A stretch of DNA of 64,000 nucleotides from an uncultured Poribacteria bacterium (GCA_958295855.1 OY282383.1:3080481-3144480), one strand, 5' to 3'. Positions 17,602-26,686 are shown, counted from the first letter of the stretch. The notes: generated by a model not told the origin, from the letters alone. Made by a program: numbers and translations.

Positions 17602-18711
17602 CTATTCTTGCATTGGGTAGGCGGTGTCGAGGGAAAGAATTGCATAACTGGTGGCTAACACAGGCAGTGCTTCCATCCAGCGGCTTTCCTCATTCACCCA
17701 GAATCCGTCCGGTTTTTGTACCGCTATGAGTTTTTCTGCGAATTCGCGGTACCAATCATGTGAGATACCTTTCGCGTCTACAAGGATGGGTTCGCCATAC
17801 AGCCGCAGTGCCTTCGCCATGGTGTGATAGTTGTAGTAAAGCCCCTGCGCGCCCAGGCCATAGTTCTCTTCCAAGGTGAAGTGTTCCTGAATCCACTTGA
17901 CAGCAGCTTGCACGCGTTCATCGTTTTTATCCACATTTGCATAGATAAAACTCAACAACCCGGCATAAGTCATACTTGCATAGGAGCGCGGGCTCCCCGC
18001 GGCATCTGTCCCCGCTTTGCTTTCACCGTCAGGCGAATAGATAAAACCGCCATCGTTGCCTGCCCACGCCTGATCATTGCTCTCGCTACGATTTTGGGTG
18101 CGTTCGAGAAATTTGATTGCCTTGTCCCAGACCGCCTCATCATCGGAGCCGCTTTCCTTTAGGGCTTGAATTGCAAAATTCAGGTTGGACAAGTCATGCA
18201 CGGTTTCACGGCTACCGTAGCCGATACCGCCATAATAGACGCTCTCCTCATCTTGAATCTGCAGGCTCTTCAGGAAGGCTTGGGCTTTTGCAATAACGTC
18301 GGTATACGCTGGATTTCCGGTTGAAACGAGTGCCATCACCGAAATAGAGGTGGTGTAATTCGGCAGTGCTGGTTGCTTCTCTGCGTCATAGATACCACCG
18401 TTCGGCTGTTGCATCGCAACTAACCGCCGAATTGCCTTCTGGATAAAAAGGTGTTCTGCCTCGGTATATTTTTTTTGCGGGTGCCGCAAAAAAGCGGTGA
18501 GTGCAAGGGCTGTTATCCCTGGATGATCGGCAAATAGCCCATCTTCGCCTTGTTCTCCCTTGAGCCATTCCAACCCCCGGTCAATGCTTGCGATGACCTG
18601 TTGGTTTAATTCATGATATGCTGATGCGTGCTCCGAGGTTACACCGCTCTGTACAATGGCAAACACGAGGAGCAACACGAGTATTAATCCACACTGCGTT
18701 TTCATTTTCAT
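17602..18711 (-). CDS. Secreted prenyltransferase/squalene-oxidase-repeat protein
   Basis: 369 residues. Residues 1-27 are a signal peptide (LILVLLLVFAIVQSG core). The rest is an alpha/alpha toroid with repeats recalling terpene-cyclase and prenyltransferase families: GLEWLKGEQGEDGLFADHPGITALALTAF, AIRRLVAMQQPNGGIY, AKAFLKSLQ-like and AVKWIQEHFTLEENYG. The DxDD acid of true cyclases is not evident, so this is probably a non-enzymatic or divergent secreted member. An extended -10 promoter precedes it. Alone on its strand between pseudogene debris and the IS607 region. Confidence 0.78.
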   Translation of the reverse strand: MKMKTQCGLILVLLLVFAIVQSGVTSEHASAYHELNQQVIASIDRGLEWLKGEQGEDGLFADHPGITALALTAFLRHPQKKYTEAEHLFIQKAIRRLVAMQQPNGGIYDAEKQPALPNYTTSISVMALVSTGNPAYTDVIAKAQAFLKSLQIQDEESVYYGGIGYGSRETVHDLSNLNFAIQALKESGSDDEAVWDKAIKFLERTQNRSESNDQAWAGNDGGFIYSPDGESKAGTDAAGSPRSYASMTYAGLLSFIYANVDKNDERVQAAVKWIQEHFTLEENYGLGAQGLYYNYHTMAKALRLYGEPILVDAKGISHDWYREFAEKLIAVQKPDGFWVNEESRWMEALPVLATSYAILSLDTAYPMQE

Positions 18712-18745
18712 TTAGTCTCTCCCTTTCGACAAGCTGTTTGCTAGC

Positions 18746-18754
18746 ATTATAGCA
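18746..18754 (-). promoter_or_regulatory. Extended -10 promoter for the secreted repeat protein
   Basis: On the minus strand the sequence reads TGCTATAAT (TGnTATAAT). No good -35 is at 17 bp, as is usual for extended -10 promoters. The ATG is 35 bases downstream. Confidence 0.5.
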
Positions 18755-18974
18755 AATACAATGCCAGTTGCGAGGCAGCACCTCTGGCGTTGCGTTACTT
18801 GGATTCACGGGTATTTGATAGCCTGTTATTCTGTCAGAAAATGCACAGCGGTGTTCATAATTTGAACAATTTGACTCTGACACGCGCAGCTGTTCCTTTG
18901 AACCTACACAAATCGTGACAAGAGCAGAGATAACGTCTATTGCGTTACCATCTCGACCGTGTGGTTTGCAGCGA

Positions 18975-20201
18975 TTATCTCGCTGGAGGAACCCTCAAAG
19001 CACGTGACAATTCCGAATCGGTATTTAGCCCCTGCAAAGCAGGGGATAATACCTTTATGAAAATACCGCGTGCGCCGTTCAAATCTCTGTCACACCGATG
19101 ACCGTCTGCATCGGATATCGTCTTCGCACCGCCGAGGTTCTCGATGAGTTCGCCTGTCCATGAGACCGTCTTCGACGTATATGCCTCGTTCGCATCTATC
19201 ACTAACACACCATATTCCAATGCCTTCTGTTTCAAAAACATTTTGAATTTATTGTGTGATAACGTCAGCATCTGACAGACAGACTTCTTTCGGAGCTTCC
19301 GTGCGCCACGGCGTGTCATCTGCTGCGTTTCAAAAGTCGGTAGCAGGATGATGTCAAAGTTTGTGACGAGGAAGTGTGCGACTTTCTTGTGTAGTTCCAT
19401 CACAAGATTTTGGATTTTTACTTGAATCTTCTGTGCACATTGTCGCAGGGTACGCCGTAGCGGACGTTTCACCTGCGTTGCGCGGGAGTAGAGATTATCT
19501 GCATGTTGGCAGAGCCTCTGGATACGATTAATAGCATGATGTCCGAGCCAGCCGAACGCCGTTTCAGAAAACATTGTCATGAACGTCCGAACGCCAGGGT
19601 CGAGGGCTACGATATTCCCGCTTGAGTCTCGCGGTTTTGTTTTCTCGATGTAGCTGACGTTCATATAAAACTTGCCATGTTCCATGACAATGCGACTATC
19701 CTTTACCTCAGATTCAGCTAAAGGTATTAGCCCTGCAAAGCAGGGTAAATACCCTAAGCGTTCCGCCTTCTTGCCAGGTGCTTGCGGCTTCGCGGGGAGC
19801 GGTTCTGTCATCTTCATTTCACCGAGATAACGGATATAGAAACCATGAGTTTTGATGAACTGCGCACACAAGTAAAACGACTTCGTGGTATTCTTCTTCC
19901 TGCGGAACTTTACGCGTTGCGGTTCACCGGTTTCCTTCCACTTTCGCCGTGCTGCAGTCATCGCTTTCTGTGCATCCATCACTGCACCGACACGGATATG
20001 TCGAGGACAATTCGATGTCCACTCAGGTAATGTTTTTAGCCAGTCGGGCGCATATACCTTGCGTCCTTTGTTAAACTGCTTCACCGCCTCGTTGTAGACG
20101 TAACGTGAGATACCTTCCCATCTACGGAGTATCGCTTTCTGTGGCGTTGTGGGTAAGATTTGTATCTGCTTTGATTTCGTCACGGTAGCGTCGGAGTCCA
20201 T
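18975..20201 (-). CDS. tnpB: TnpB RNA-guided nuclease of the IS607-like element, zinc-finger-less type
   Basis: 408 residues from the ATG at 20201, which overlaps the 3' part of tnpA as in most IS607 elements; the frame is open further upstream but that stretch is tnpA antiphase. The RuvC-like sites are ALDPGVRTF (Asp), LLPTFETQQM (Glu) and DRDLNGARGIF (Asp). The usual CxxC...CxxC zinc finger between the last two is absent (EAYTSKTVSWTGEL), as in a known TnpB branch. Two F1 palindromes are inserted in frame: one adds LGYLPCFAGLIPLA ahead of the first RuvC motif, the other SPALQGLN in the C-terminal tail. Whether the protein is active is uncertain. It cleaves DNA guided by a RNA from the element end in studied relatives. 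Confidence 0.82.
   Translation of the reverse strand: MDSDATVTKSKQIQILPTTPQKAILRRWEGISRYVYNEAVKQFNKGRKVYAPDWLKTLPEWTSNCPRHIRVGAVMDAQKAMTAARRKWKETGEPQRVKFRRKKNTTKSFYLCAQFIKTHGFYIRYLGEMKMTEPLPAKPQAPGKKAERLGYLPCFAGLIPLAESEVKDSRIVMEHGKFYMNVSYIEKTKPRDSSGNIVALDPGVRTFMTMFSETAFGWLGHHAINRIQRLCQHADNLYSRATQVKRPLRRTLRQCAQKIQVKIQNLVMELHKKVAHFLVTNFDIILLPTFETQQMTRRGARKLRKKSVCQMLTLSHNKFKMFLKQKALEYGVLVIDANEAYTSKTVSWTGELIENLGGAKTISDADGHRCDRDLNGARGIFIKVLSPALQGLNTDSELSRALRVPPAR
19020..19053. repeat. F1 palindromic element in the tnpB 3' end
   Basis: GGTATTTA, core GCCCCTGCAAAGCAGGGG, ATAATACC. On the minus strand it is read through in frame, adding VLSPALQGLNT after the last catalytic Asp of TnpB. Confidence 0.88.
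19723..19753. repeat. F1 palindromic element inside tnpB
   Basis: GGTATTA, core GCCCTGCAAAGCAGGG, TAAATACC. On the minus strand it encodes GYLPCFAGLIP, in frame, in the region before the RuvC-I Asp. Confidence 0.88.
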
Positions 20202-20334
20202 ACAGCCGTGAGGAAAAGATGTGGAGAATCTCCAGCAAATCGGAAGTAAGTTCCTCTTCGGGACTGTGAGTAGTTTGGTTGAGAACCACGACTTCTCCAC
20301 CGTTTTGCTCGAGAAGATATCGAAAGACTTCGCT
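20122..20334 (-). pseudogene. tnpA: IS607 serine recombinase tnpA, 3' part
   Basis: Reads SEVFRYLLEQNGG, EVVVLNQTTHSPEEEL and ILHIFSSRLYGLRRYR, the C-terminal half of the IS607-type resolvase. Upstream (higher coordinates) the frame switches abruptly to antisense of a sigma-54 activator gene at about 20334. The missing 5' half is at 27625-28052. Joining 27625 to 20334 on this strand gives an uninterrupted LARFGSEVFRY, the normal sequence of the family at this place. It overlaps the tnpB start. Confidence 0.8.
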
Positions 20335-20713
20335 ACGCAAAATAGCATCAGAAACACTAGCAATCCTCGAAAACTACCCTTGGCCCGGGAATATACGCAG
20401 CTTGGAAAATGCCATGCTTCACGCGAGCATCTTTGCCAAAGCGGGAGTCATCCTACCGGAGCATCTACCCGAAGAAATACGGTGCGAGGACACACGACAA
20501 TTGTGTTTCGCAGCAGAAACACCGAAGCGTTACACGCAACACACAGTGAACCTTCCCACCCGATTAAATTTGAAGGAAGTAGAAAAGGTGTGGATTCTGC
20601 AAACTTTAACTCGCCTGGATGGAAATCGCACAAAAACAGCAAAGGCTTTGGGGATGAGTTTAAGTGCTTTATACAACAAATTAAACAACTATACTGAGGA
20701 ATCAAAGACGTAG
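20335..20713 (+). pseudogene. Sigma-54 activator gene, 3' part (AAA C-lid and Fis-type HTH)
   Basis: Reads RKIASETLAILENYPWPGN, then IRSLENAM, the end of the AAA domain of NtrC-class activators, then a Fis-like helix-turn-helix (LNLKEVEKVWILQTL, DGNRTKTAKALGMS, LYNKLNNY). The 5' part of the same gene ends at 27624, about 7.3 kb away on the same strand. Joined there (TCCCT to ACGCAAAATA) the frame is intact and the spacing to the AAA core is normal. As it stands, it lacks a promoter and start. Confidence 0.8.
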
Positions 20714-20916
20714 GTAGATACCTTTTAGCCCTGTAAGGGCGGTATGTGTATAGAAACGCAGGCGGCCCGTGTGCTAAGCCCCTTCGGGGGCGACATGTGT
20801 AGCGACGCTAGTTGATACGGCTCCCAATCGGGCGGGGAGACCCCGCCCCTACGGGACTAAGGCGTGGGCGGGAACGTTTTTCCGCGTTCTCCGCGATAAT
20901 CCGCGATTCAGAAATG
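20714..20916. other. Intergenic cluster of hairpins
   Basis: Contains ATACC...GGTAT arms around TTAGCCCTGTAAGGGC (20718-20745), CCCCTTCGGGG (about 20779) and GGGCGGGGAGACCCCGCCC (about 20830). These lie at the 3' end of the lamin-tail gene and of the activator fragment, where they may end transcripts. The string CCCCTACGGGACTAA recurs with one change at about 39820. Confidence 0.5.
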
Positions 20917-23900
20917 TTAATCTTGAACTTTCAAATCACCCCACGTCGTCGTCAGTTTGCCCGCAGCACCGACATGCCCTCGCAGGCGAGTCGCACCCGT
21001 CAGACGCTGACGATGCCCATCAAAAGAGACATCCTCTATCTGGTAGTAGTAGGCAACATTCGGTTTGGCAGTCTTGTCGGTGTAGCTGTAAGTGTGCTTT
21101 TCACCCGTGGTACCCGCACCCTGAATCATCGTGGGATTGATAACCGCAAACTCACCTGTCTTCGTTTCACTCCGCAGAATGTTGAACCCTGCATTGTTCA
21201 ACTCCGACTGCGTCGCCCATTTGATAACGACACCAGCATCCGTGCGTTTGGGTAAGAAACTTGACAAAGACACAGGCAAAGCACTGCCTGGATAGTAGCC
21301 CGGTGTGCTAATATCATCCGACGCACCGTAGTAGGTTTCGTGGGGTACGCGGCTCAGCTGATTGGAATCTTTCACGCTACCCCAATTGCCTGCAATTCCG
21401 TTCGGGTAGTAGCGGATGAGCGAGATACGTTGCTGCGAATCACCGATATTCTCCGCTGTCAACAGCTTCGCACCAATCGTCACTTCGTCTACGGGAGTGT
21501 CTGTCAGCTGCTGCCCTTCGCCGAACAACTCCAACGTGAACCCCTCCGTGCTCAGCATCGTATAGCGGCTATTGTCAACCTCTAAGGCTCTCCGCGCAGT
21601 GCCGTCGTTCCACAAGAGCATCACCCGCTGGGAGGTGAGCAGCGGCGGTGCAGAACCACGACGCGTCGCAATCAGCATCGTCTGTTTCGGCGGAAGCCGG
21701 TGCTCGTCCGGCAGATCGATAGTCACGTTCCGACGCGAATCCACTTTCCCAACATTTCTTATTCGCAGCCGCCACGCATCAAGGTTGACTCCTTGTGTCG
21801 CAGAACTATTGCGGAGTTCTATCCATTGCGGATAGCGCCCGTCATTGGAGACTACCATAATTTCGCTGATGCTAATCGAATTGCTGTCAGAAAGATCACC
21901 CGGTTTTTCCTTGAGTGAATCATTCGGGAAGCCAGGCGTGCCACCATTGGCACCACTGTTATCCGCAGCCCGGTCATAGCCTATACCCGTGTAGCCGCGC
22001 ACACCCCAAACATGTTTGCCAAAACTACTGTCGGCTTTCTTACGCTCATAGACGAAGGGTGCCTTAAACTCTTCATGCGGAACACCATCAATAACATCAC
22101 CGTGCCCTTCGGGGGTGGCAAGAAGGGGCCAAATACTAGTCGCCCGACTCGTATCAGGGTGAAAGAAGGTGCCGGTGATATCTATGATGTTTTCATGGCT
22201 TGTCTCTTTATTGTTCGTGTTGCGCAGCACTAACAGGAACTTACCGCTTTCAGGCAGCGCATTCAGCCCGCCTTTCGCATCATAGTACATCGCATCTGTC
22301 CTGATGCCTCCCTGTCCCTGATGCGCACCTACGGGTGTCATCCCATCCGCATCGCCAAACTTTTTGCCGCTAGCCAAAGGCGTTTCCAACGGATCTTTGT
22401 TGACGATTAGCAGAATCTTGCCTGCACCCAGTTTGTAATCCTTATCCGGGAAGGAGACAAGATTTTTCTCATCCGGGTCGCTATCCGTATCGTCACCGTC
22501 CGGCACTATAACGTTCAACTCCCACTTTTTGAGATTCACTTCAGCATCGGAGACATTTCGGAGTTCTATCCAGTCGTTCGCGTCGCCCGTATTGTTCCCT
22601 AGCTCGTTGAGCACAACAGGTGAGTAAGGGATGACAGTTCTGTCTGTGCTCGCTATCTGCGTGACATGTGCCGCCCCCGGCGTACCGATACGATTGGCAC
22701 CAATGCCGATGGCAGGCGGCGTGCTGGCTTCCCAACTCTCGGCTTCCGTGCCATCATTTACATACGCCAAGGCACCGGAATCAACCGTCGCCTTGGCGAA
22801 ATCAATTTTACGGCGCATGGAAATCAGAGCCACTGCAGGGTAGGCCGGTTCTCTGGTACTCGCTTCCTGTGTCTGACTGTGCCCGCCTTGGCCCGGCACG
22901 TCCCATCTGCCATACCCCAAGTTACCTACGGTGTCAACCGCGTTGTTATCCGGCTCGAAAACTGATGGGCTGAAGGGCGTGATCTTCAATTGGTACTTTG
23001 ACAAATCAGCAATATCCGCACCAGCATTGTAAATTTCAATCCATTGGCTCGACTTCGTGTCGGTTTGGCTCAGATCGGTGCCCCACATGATTTCGGTGAT
23101 GATGGGCCCAGGGGTGCCACTCGTTGTCCTGTCAACCAATTCAAGGGTACCCCCGTTGCCGGTGAACAACGTCTCTAAGTTCGGCAAGCCGCTTAGCGTC
23201 TTAAAATTACCCGTTAAGCCGGTTTGTGACACAGTCGCACCTGCGTGCGCTATCACAAGAAAACCTTTTGAGGCTAACGCGCCACTTGGCAAAGCCTTCA
23301 CAAAGTCGGTCGGCACACCCAAAAGGGTGGCGGGACTGATGACAGGGACCCTTAACGTATTGGATTCCATATTCCAGTTACCTGCAATGTCTTGCACCTT
23401 TTTCTCTGGCACCGTTAGCACTACATCTCCATTAGAATCCCAAGGCGGCGTGATGGTGGCAAGGTAAACCGCGGCCTGTGGTGCAGTAGTGTCACGGCCC
23501 CACATGCCATAAAACCGAACGTTCGAAACGGCATTTGAAACTTCTTTACCTTCGGACATCACCTTGATATCGCTGGCAATAAGCACATCCGTCGGGTGAA
23601 GGGCTTTCCCGAAAAGGAAAGCGATGTACACCGTGAAGGGCTCTCCCGCTACCGCAGGGCCTTGTTCCTCTTGGTTTACCAACACGATGCTGTCAGAAGC
23701 CAAACCATACACTATGTCATGGTTGGGATCGTTCGGAACTCCGTTTGCATCCACCGGCACCCTGGCAATCCCCGTCGTCGGCTGGAAGGCAGGAGTGCTA
23801 CCGTCCATACTAATAGGGATGACCCAGGGAGTGGAATCTTGCCCGTTATCACTGGCAGCCACGAAGGGTGCCGTGCTCGTGCCACTTGCCAAGGCACCCG

Positions 23901-25530
23901 CATCTAGAATCTTGGCATCTGGCCACGTTAGACCCAAGGTAAAGGTAGAAGTCGAAGTCTTTCTGATTTTGCCGTGGTTGCTCCTTACGGCAAACAAGGC
24001 ATCATTCCGGATTTGCAGATGAGTGCCAAGACTGATAGCACTGTCTGCGCTCACGGTGTATCGAAAGTGAAAAACTGTCTGAGTGCTCTCCTGAGTTGTC
24101 CACGCCGTACCATCGGCTGCCACAATCTCTAGACGCGGATTTCTCGACCCGCTCGCCGCGGTAGTTGCAAATTCCACGCCGGGTTCAAGTTTTAGGTTCT
24201 CGCTAAATGTCACCTTAAACCAGACTTCATCGCCTGCTTTGAGGATTTCATCTTTGATGACATCCCTCGCGCCAGAGTAGCCGGGATCGGTAGTCGCTAA
24301 CTCCCTAATCTTAACCTCGTTCACCGTAACAGTAAGCCTAGGAATACCGTCCCAACCAATAGGGATGACCCAGGGAGTGGAATCTCGACCGTTATCGCTG
24401 GTAGCCACGAAGGGTGCCGTGCTCGTGCCACTTGCGAAGGCTCCCGCATCTCGAACAACAGCATTTGGTGTCGATAAAGACAAGGGTGTCCCGCTACTAT
24501 TTTTGATTTTGCCCTGGTTGCTACTTATACCATACAAGGCATCATGCCGGATTTGCAGCTGAGTGCCAAGGTCGCCTGTGCTCACTGTGTATCGAAAGTA
24601 AAAAACTGTCTGAGCATTATCAAGCAGGCGATCGTGAGTTATCCACGCCGCACCATCGGCTGCCACAATCTCTAGACGCGGATGCGGACTTCCCGTCCCG
24701 CTCGCCCCGGTAGTTGCAAATTTCACGCCGGGGTCAAGTATGACGTTATCGCTAAATGTCACTTTAAACCAGACCTCATCGCCTGCTTCGAGGATTTCAT
24801 CTTTGATGACATCCCTCGCGCCAGAGTAGCCGAGAGTGGTAACCTCCACATCCCTATCCCTAATCTTAACCTCGTTCACCGTAACAGGAATCCTCGGAGT
24901 ACCGTCCCAACCAATAGGTATGGTCCAGGGAGTGGAAGTTTGGCCGTTATCACTGGTAGCCACGAAGGGTGCCGTGCTCGTGCCACTTGCCAAGGCACCC
25001 GCATCTTGAACAACAGCCTCTGGTGTCGATAAAGTCAATGCTGTCCCGTTATCATATTTGATTTTGTCCTGGTTGCCGCTTACGCCATACAAGGCATCAT
25101 TCCGGATTTGCAGCTGAGTGCCAAGGTCGCCTGGGCCCACTGTGTACCGAAAGTGAAACGCTGCCTGAGCATTAGCGTTAGTTGCCCAGTCTGTACCGTC
25201 GGCGTTCATAATCTCTAGACTCGGATACGTTCCTGTCGAGCTCGACCCGGTAGTTGCAAATTTCACGCCGGGCTCAAGTATGACATCATCGTTAAATGCC
25301 ACCTTAAACCAGATCTGATCGCCTGCTTTGAGGATTTCATTTTTGATGACATCCCTCGCGCCAGAGTAGCCGACAGTGGTAGCCTCTACATCCCTAATCT
25401 TAACCTCGTTCACCGTAACAGTAACCCCCTGTGCGGTGGCTAGTGCTGCCAGGGTAGCAACGCCGGCAATTAACATTAATACAAAAACAAAAAATTTGGT
25501 TGCAAAATTTCCAAAAATATTAGTATTCAT
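20917..25530 (-). CDS. Giant secreted lamin-tail-domain protein with three tandem N-terminal repeats
   Basis: 1537 residues. Residues 1-33 are a signal peptide (FVFVLMLIAGVATLAALATAQG). Three tandem repeats of 180-183 residues follow (about 34-590), each beginning VTVNEVKIRD and containing YSGARDVIK and WFKVxFxxxxxLxPG. Further on are three lamin-tail/LTD domains with WIEIYNAGAD, DWIELRNVSD and QWIELRNSS. The C-terminal 110 residues (VIKWATQSELNNAGFNILRSE) form the fibronectin-like module often ending such exoproteins. AAGGTG precedes the ATG. The repeats are also close at DNA level (549 and 540 bp periods), implying recent duplication. Probably a cell-surface or matrix protein; its binding partner is unknown. 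It may be co-expressed with the small secreted protein upstream. Confidence 0.85.
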   Translation of the reverse strand: MNTNIFGNFATKFFVFVLMLIAGVATLAALATAQGVTVTVNEVKIRDVEATTVGYSGARDVIKNEILKAGDQIWFKVAFNDDVILEPGVKFATTGSSSTGTYPSLEIMNADGTDWATNANAQAAFHFRYTVGPGDLGTQLQIRNDALYGVSGNQDKIKYDNGTALTLSTPEAVVQDAGALASGTSTAPFVATSDNGQTSTPWTIPIGWDGTPRIPVTVNEVKIRDRDVEVTTLGYSGARDVIKDEILEAGDEVWFKVTFSDNVILDPGVKFATTGASGTGSPHPRLEIVAADGAAWITHDRLLDNAQTVFYFRYTVSTGDLGTQLQIRHDALYGISSNQGKIKNSSGTPLSLSTPNAVVRDAGAFASGTSTAPFVATSDNGRDSTPWVIPIGWDGIPRLTVTVNEVKIRELATTDPGYSGARDVIKDEILKAGDEVWFKVTFSENLKLEPGVEFATTAASGSRNPRLEIVAADGTAWTTQESTQTVFHFRYTVSADSAISLGTHLQIRNDALFAVRSNHGKIRKTSTSTFTLGLTWPDAKILDAGALASGTSTAPFVAASDNGQDSTPWVIPISMDGSTPAFQPTTGIARVPVDANGVPNDPNHDIVYGLASDSIVLVNQEEQGPAVAGEPFTVYIAFLFGKALHPTDVLIASDIKVMSEGKEVSNAVSNVRFYGMWGRDTTAPQAAVYLATITPPWDSNGDVVLTVPEKKVQDIAGNWNMESNTLRVPVISPATLLGVPTDFVKALPSGALASKGFLVIAHAGATVSQTGLTGNFKTLSGLPNLETLFTGNGGTLELVDRTTSGTPGPIITEIMWGTDLSQTDTKSSQWIEIYNAGADIADLSKYQLKITPFSPSVFEPDNNAVDTVGNLGYGRWDVPGQGGHSQTQEASTREPAYPAVALISMRRKIDFAKATVDSGALAYVNDGTEAESWEASTPPAIGIGANRIGTPGAAHVTQIASTDRTVIPYSPVVLNELGNNTGDANDWIELRNVSDAEVNLKKWELNVIVPDGDDTDSDPDEKNLVSFPDKDYKLGAGKILLIVNKDPLETPLASGKKFGDADGMTPVGAHQGQGGIRTDAMYYDAKGGLNALPESGKFLLVLRNTNNKETSHENIIDITGTFFHPDTSRATSIWPLLATPEGHGDVIDGVPHEEFKAPFVYERKKADSSFGKHVWGVRGYTGIGYDRAADNSGANGGTPGFPNDSLKEKPGDLSDSNSISISEIMVVSNDGRYPQWIELRNSSATQGVNLDAWRLRIRNVGKVDSRRNVTIDLPDEHRLPPKQTMLIATRRGSAPPLLTSQRVMLLWNDGTARRALEVDNSRYTMLSTEGFTLELFGEGQQLTDTPVDEVTIGAKLLTAENIGDSQQRISLIRYYPNGIAGNWGSVKDSNQLSRVPHETYYGASDDISTPGYYPGSALPVSLSSFLPKRTDAGVVIKWATQSELNNAGFNILRSETKTGEFAVINPTMIQGAGTTGEKHTYSYTDKTAKPNVAYYYQIEDVSFDGHRQRLTGATRLRGHVGAAGKLTTTWGDLKVQD

Positions 25531-25702
25531 TTATTACACCTTAAATATTAAACACTCGTTAATTTATTTCAATTAAGGGAGGTAGAGGGTTGAACGATGT
25601 CCGACTCGCGATGCCTCGGTATGCACAATTGTTTTCGCTTTGCCACGGGCGGCGGTGTTGTAAACAGCAACTTCGTTAAGCTTGCTGCAACGAAACTCAA
25701 CC

Positions 25703-26101
25703 TCAAAAAAGTAGAAAAAGAACACTCCCGAACGCAGAAAAGTACACCGAAAAGTTCGACTCATTATCGTTTGTCGTCTGCCCATTATCGTTTGTCGTCT
25801 GCCCATTATTGCTTGGCGGCGCATTATTGCTTGGCGGCGGCGCATTATTGCTTGGCGGCGGCGCATTTTTGCTTGGCGGCTCCTCCCCGTTCGGAAGTTT
25901 CTTCTCATAACATATACCCTTGCCCTCACATATCTCTCTCGCGTGATCAGATGCTTCCGGTGACTGCAGATAAACTGGGTCAGAAAGGGGACAGAAATCA
26001 TCATGAATAACAGAAACAGGCTCAGCAAAAGGGAGAATGCTGCAGAAAAAGATACCGGCAACGAACAGGGTTAGGATAAGTCTTGGCAATTTATTTATCA
26101 T
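25703..26101 (-). CDS. Small secreted low-complexity protein under a sigma-54 promoter
   Basis: 132 residues, start fixed by GGAGGAAACT before the ATG. A signal peptide (about 1-30, LILTLFVAGIFFCSILPFAEP) is followed by a small Cys-containing domain (C37, C58, C64: DDFCPLSDP, REICEGKGICYE), then PPSNNA repeats, two QTTNDNG repeats and a hydrophobic tail (NFSVYFSAFGSVLFLLF). The signal, low-complexity spacer and terminal hydrophobic stretch resemble a surface-anchored or sorted exoprotein; no exact sorting motif (such as PEP-CTERM) is seen. It is preceded by a perfect sigma-54 site and lies between the activator gene and the giant exoprotein gene. No family recognised. Confidence 0.7.
   Translation of the reverse strand: MINKLPRLILTLFVAGIFFCSILPFAEPVSVIHDDFCPLSDPVYLQSPEASDHAREICEGKGICYEKKLPNGEEPPSKNAPPPSNNAPPPSNNAPPSNNGQTTNDNGQTTNDNESNFSVYFSAFGSVLFLLF
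25750..25880. repeat. Short tandem repeats coding for PPSNNA and QTTNDNG
   Basis: CCCATTATCGTTTGTCGTCTG is present in two adjacent copies (about 25763-25804), then GCATTATTGCTTGGCGGCG-type units three times and a diverged fourth (25818-25880). All units are multiples of three, so copy number can vary without a frameshift. Confidence 0.75.
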
Positions 26102-26193
26102 AGTTTCCTCCGTAAGGAACGGTGCTAATAGAGTCTTATTGGTTTGTGCTTCGCTATCAACAGCGATACATCATCTCGCATTAAACAAGCATG

Positions 26194-26209
26194 AGCAAGA
26201 ACCGTGCCA
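26194..26209 (-). promoter_or_regulatory. Perfect sigma-54 (-24/-12) promoter
   Basis: On the minus strand: TGGCACG GTTC TTGCT, an exact match to the RpoN consensus TGGCACG-N4-TTGCW. It points at the small secreted protein, whose ATG is about 93 bp downstream. The divergent gene at 26687 encodes an NtrC-class activator. Confidence 0.85.
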
Positions 26210-26686
26210 ATAGGTAAAACAGGTGTTATCATTGCCATAGATGCCTGGGGTAGCCTTGTATGTCAAGGCAGCATCGGGTAATATATGCAGCCTGCTGTGG
26301 AATGAATGACTTAGCGTCGTCTTTTCGCCGGCTGTGTCAAAATACAACAGTTTTGGTGGGAGTGGGTGGCGGAAGCCTTTATGCTGTAGGTTAGAGCGCG
26401 TTGTGTTGCAATAGTCAACGGTGTGGCATATTGCAACAGTGCTTTTACGGTAACGGGCGATAAATCGCCCGACTACAAACCGCGCTCTGTTCTTCTGCAA
26501 AACCTGATATAAGTTATCCTCATTTAATTGAATAACCTGAGATTTGTGCGAGCTGCGTGCGCAGAAATCGCGCCATTAATTTTAAACCTATCTTTTTCAA
26601 GAGCGAAAAAGATTAACAGAGTTGAATAAGAAGCCACCATTTCTAGAGACAGGTGGTCCCAACCCGCAACGCAAAAGAAAGGAACC
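26210..26686. other. Intergenic region with nested inverted repeats
   Basis: Space between the sigma-54 promoter and the activator start, a natural location for upstream activator sites. It holds a 93-bp unit (26394-26486) with outer arms AGAGCGCG / CGCGCTCT, inner arms TGTTGCAATA / TATTGCAACA and a CGGGCGATTTATCGCCCG palindrome. No convincing gene; a short open frame here has no family resemblance. Confidence 0.5.

Noticed and set aside
26171..26500. Open frame of 109 codons on the minus strand
   Set aside because: Runs through the inverted-repeat unit and the sigma-54 promoter, has odd composition and no ribosome site.
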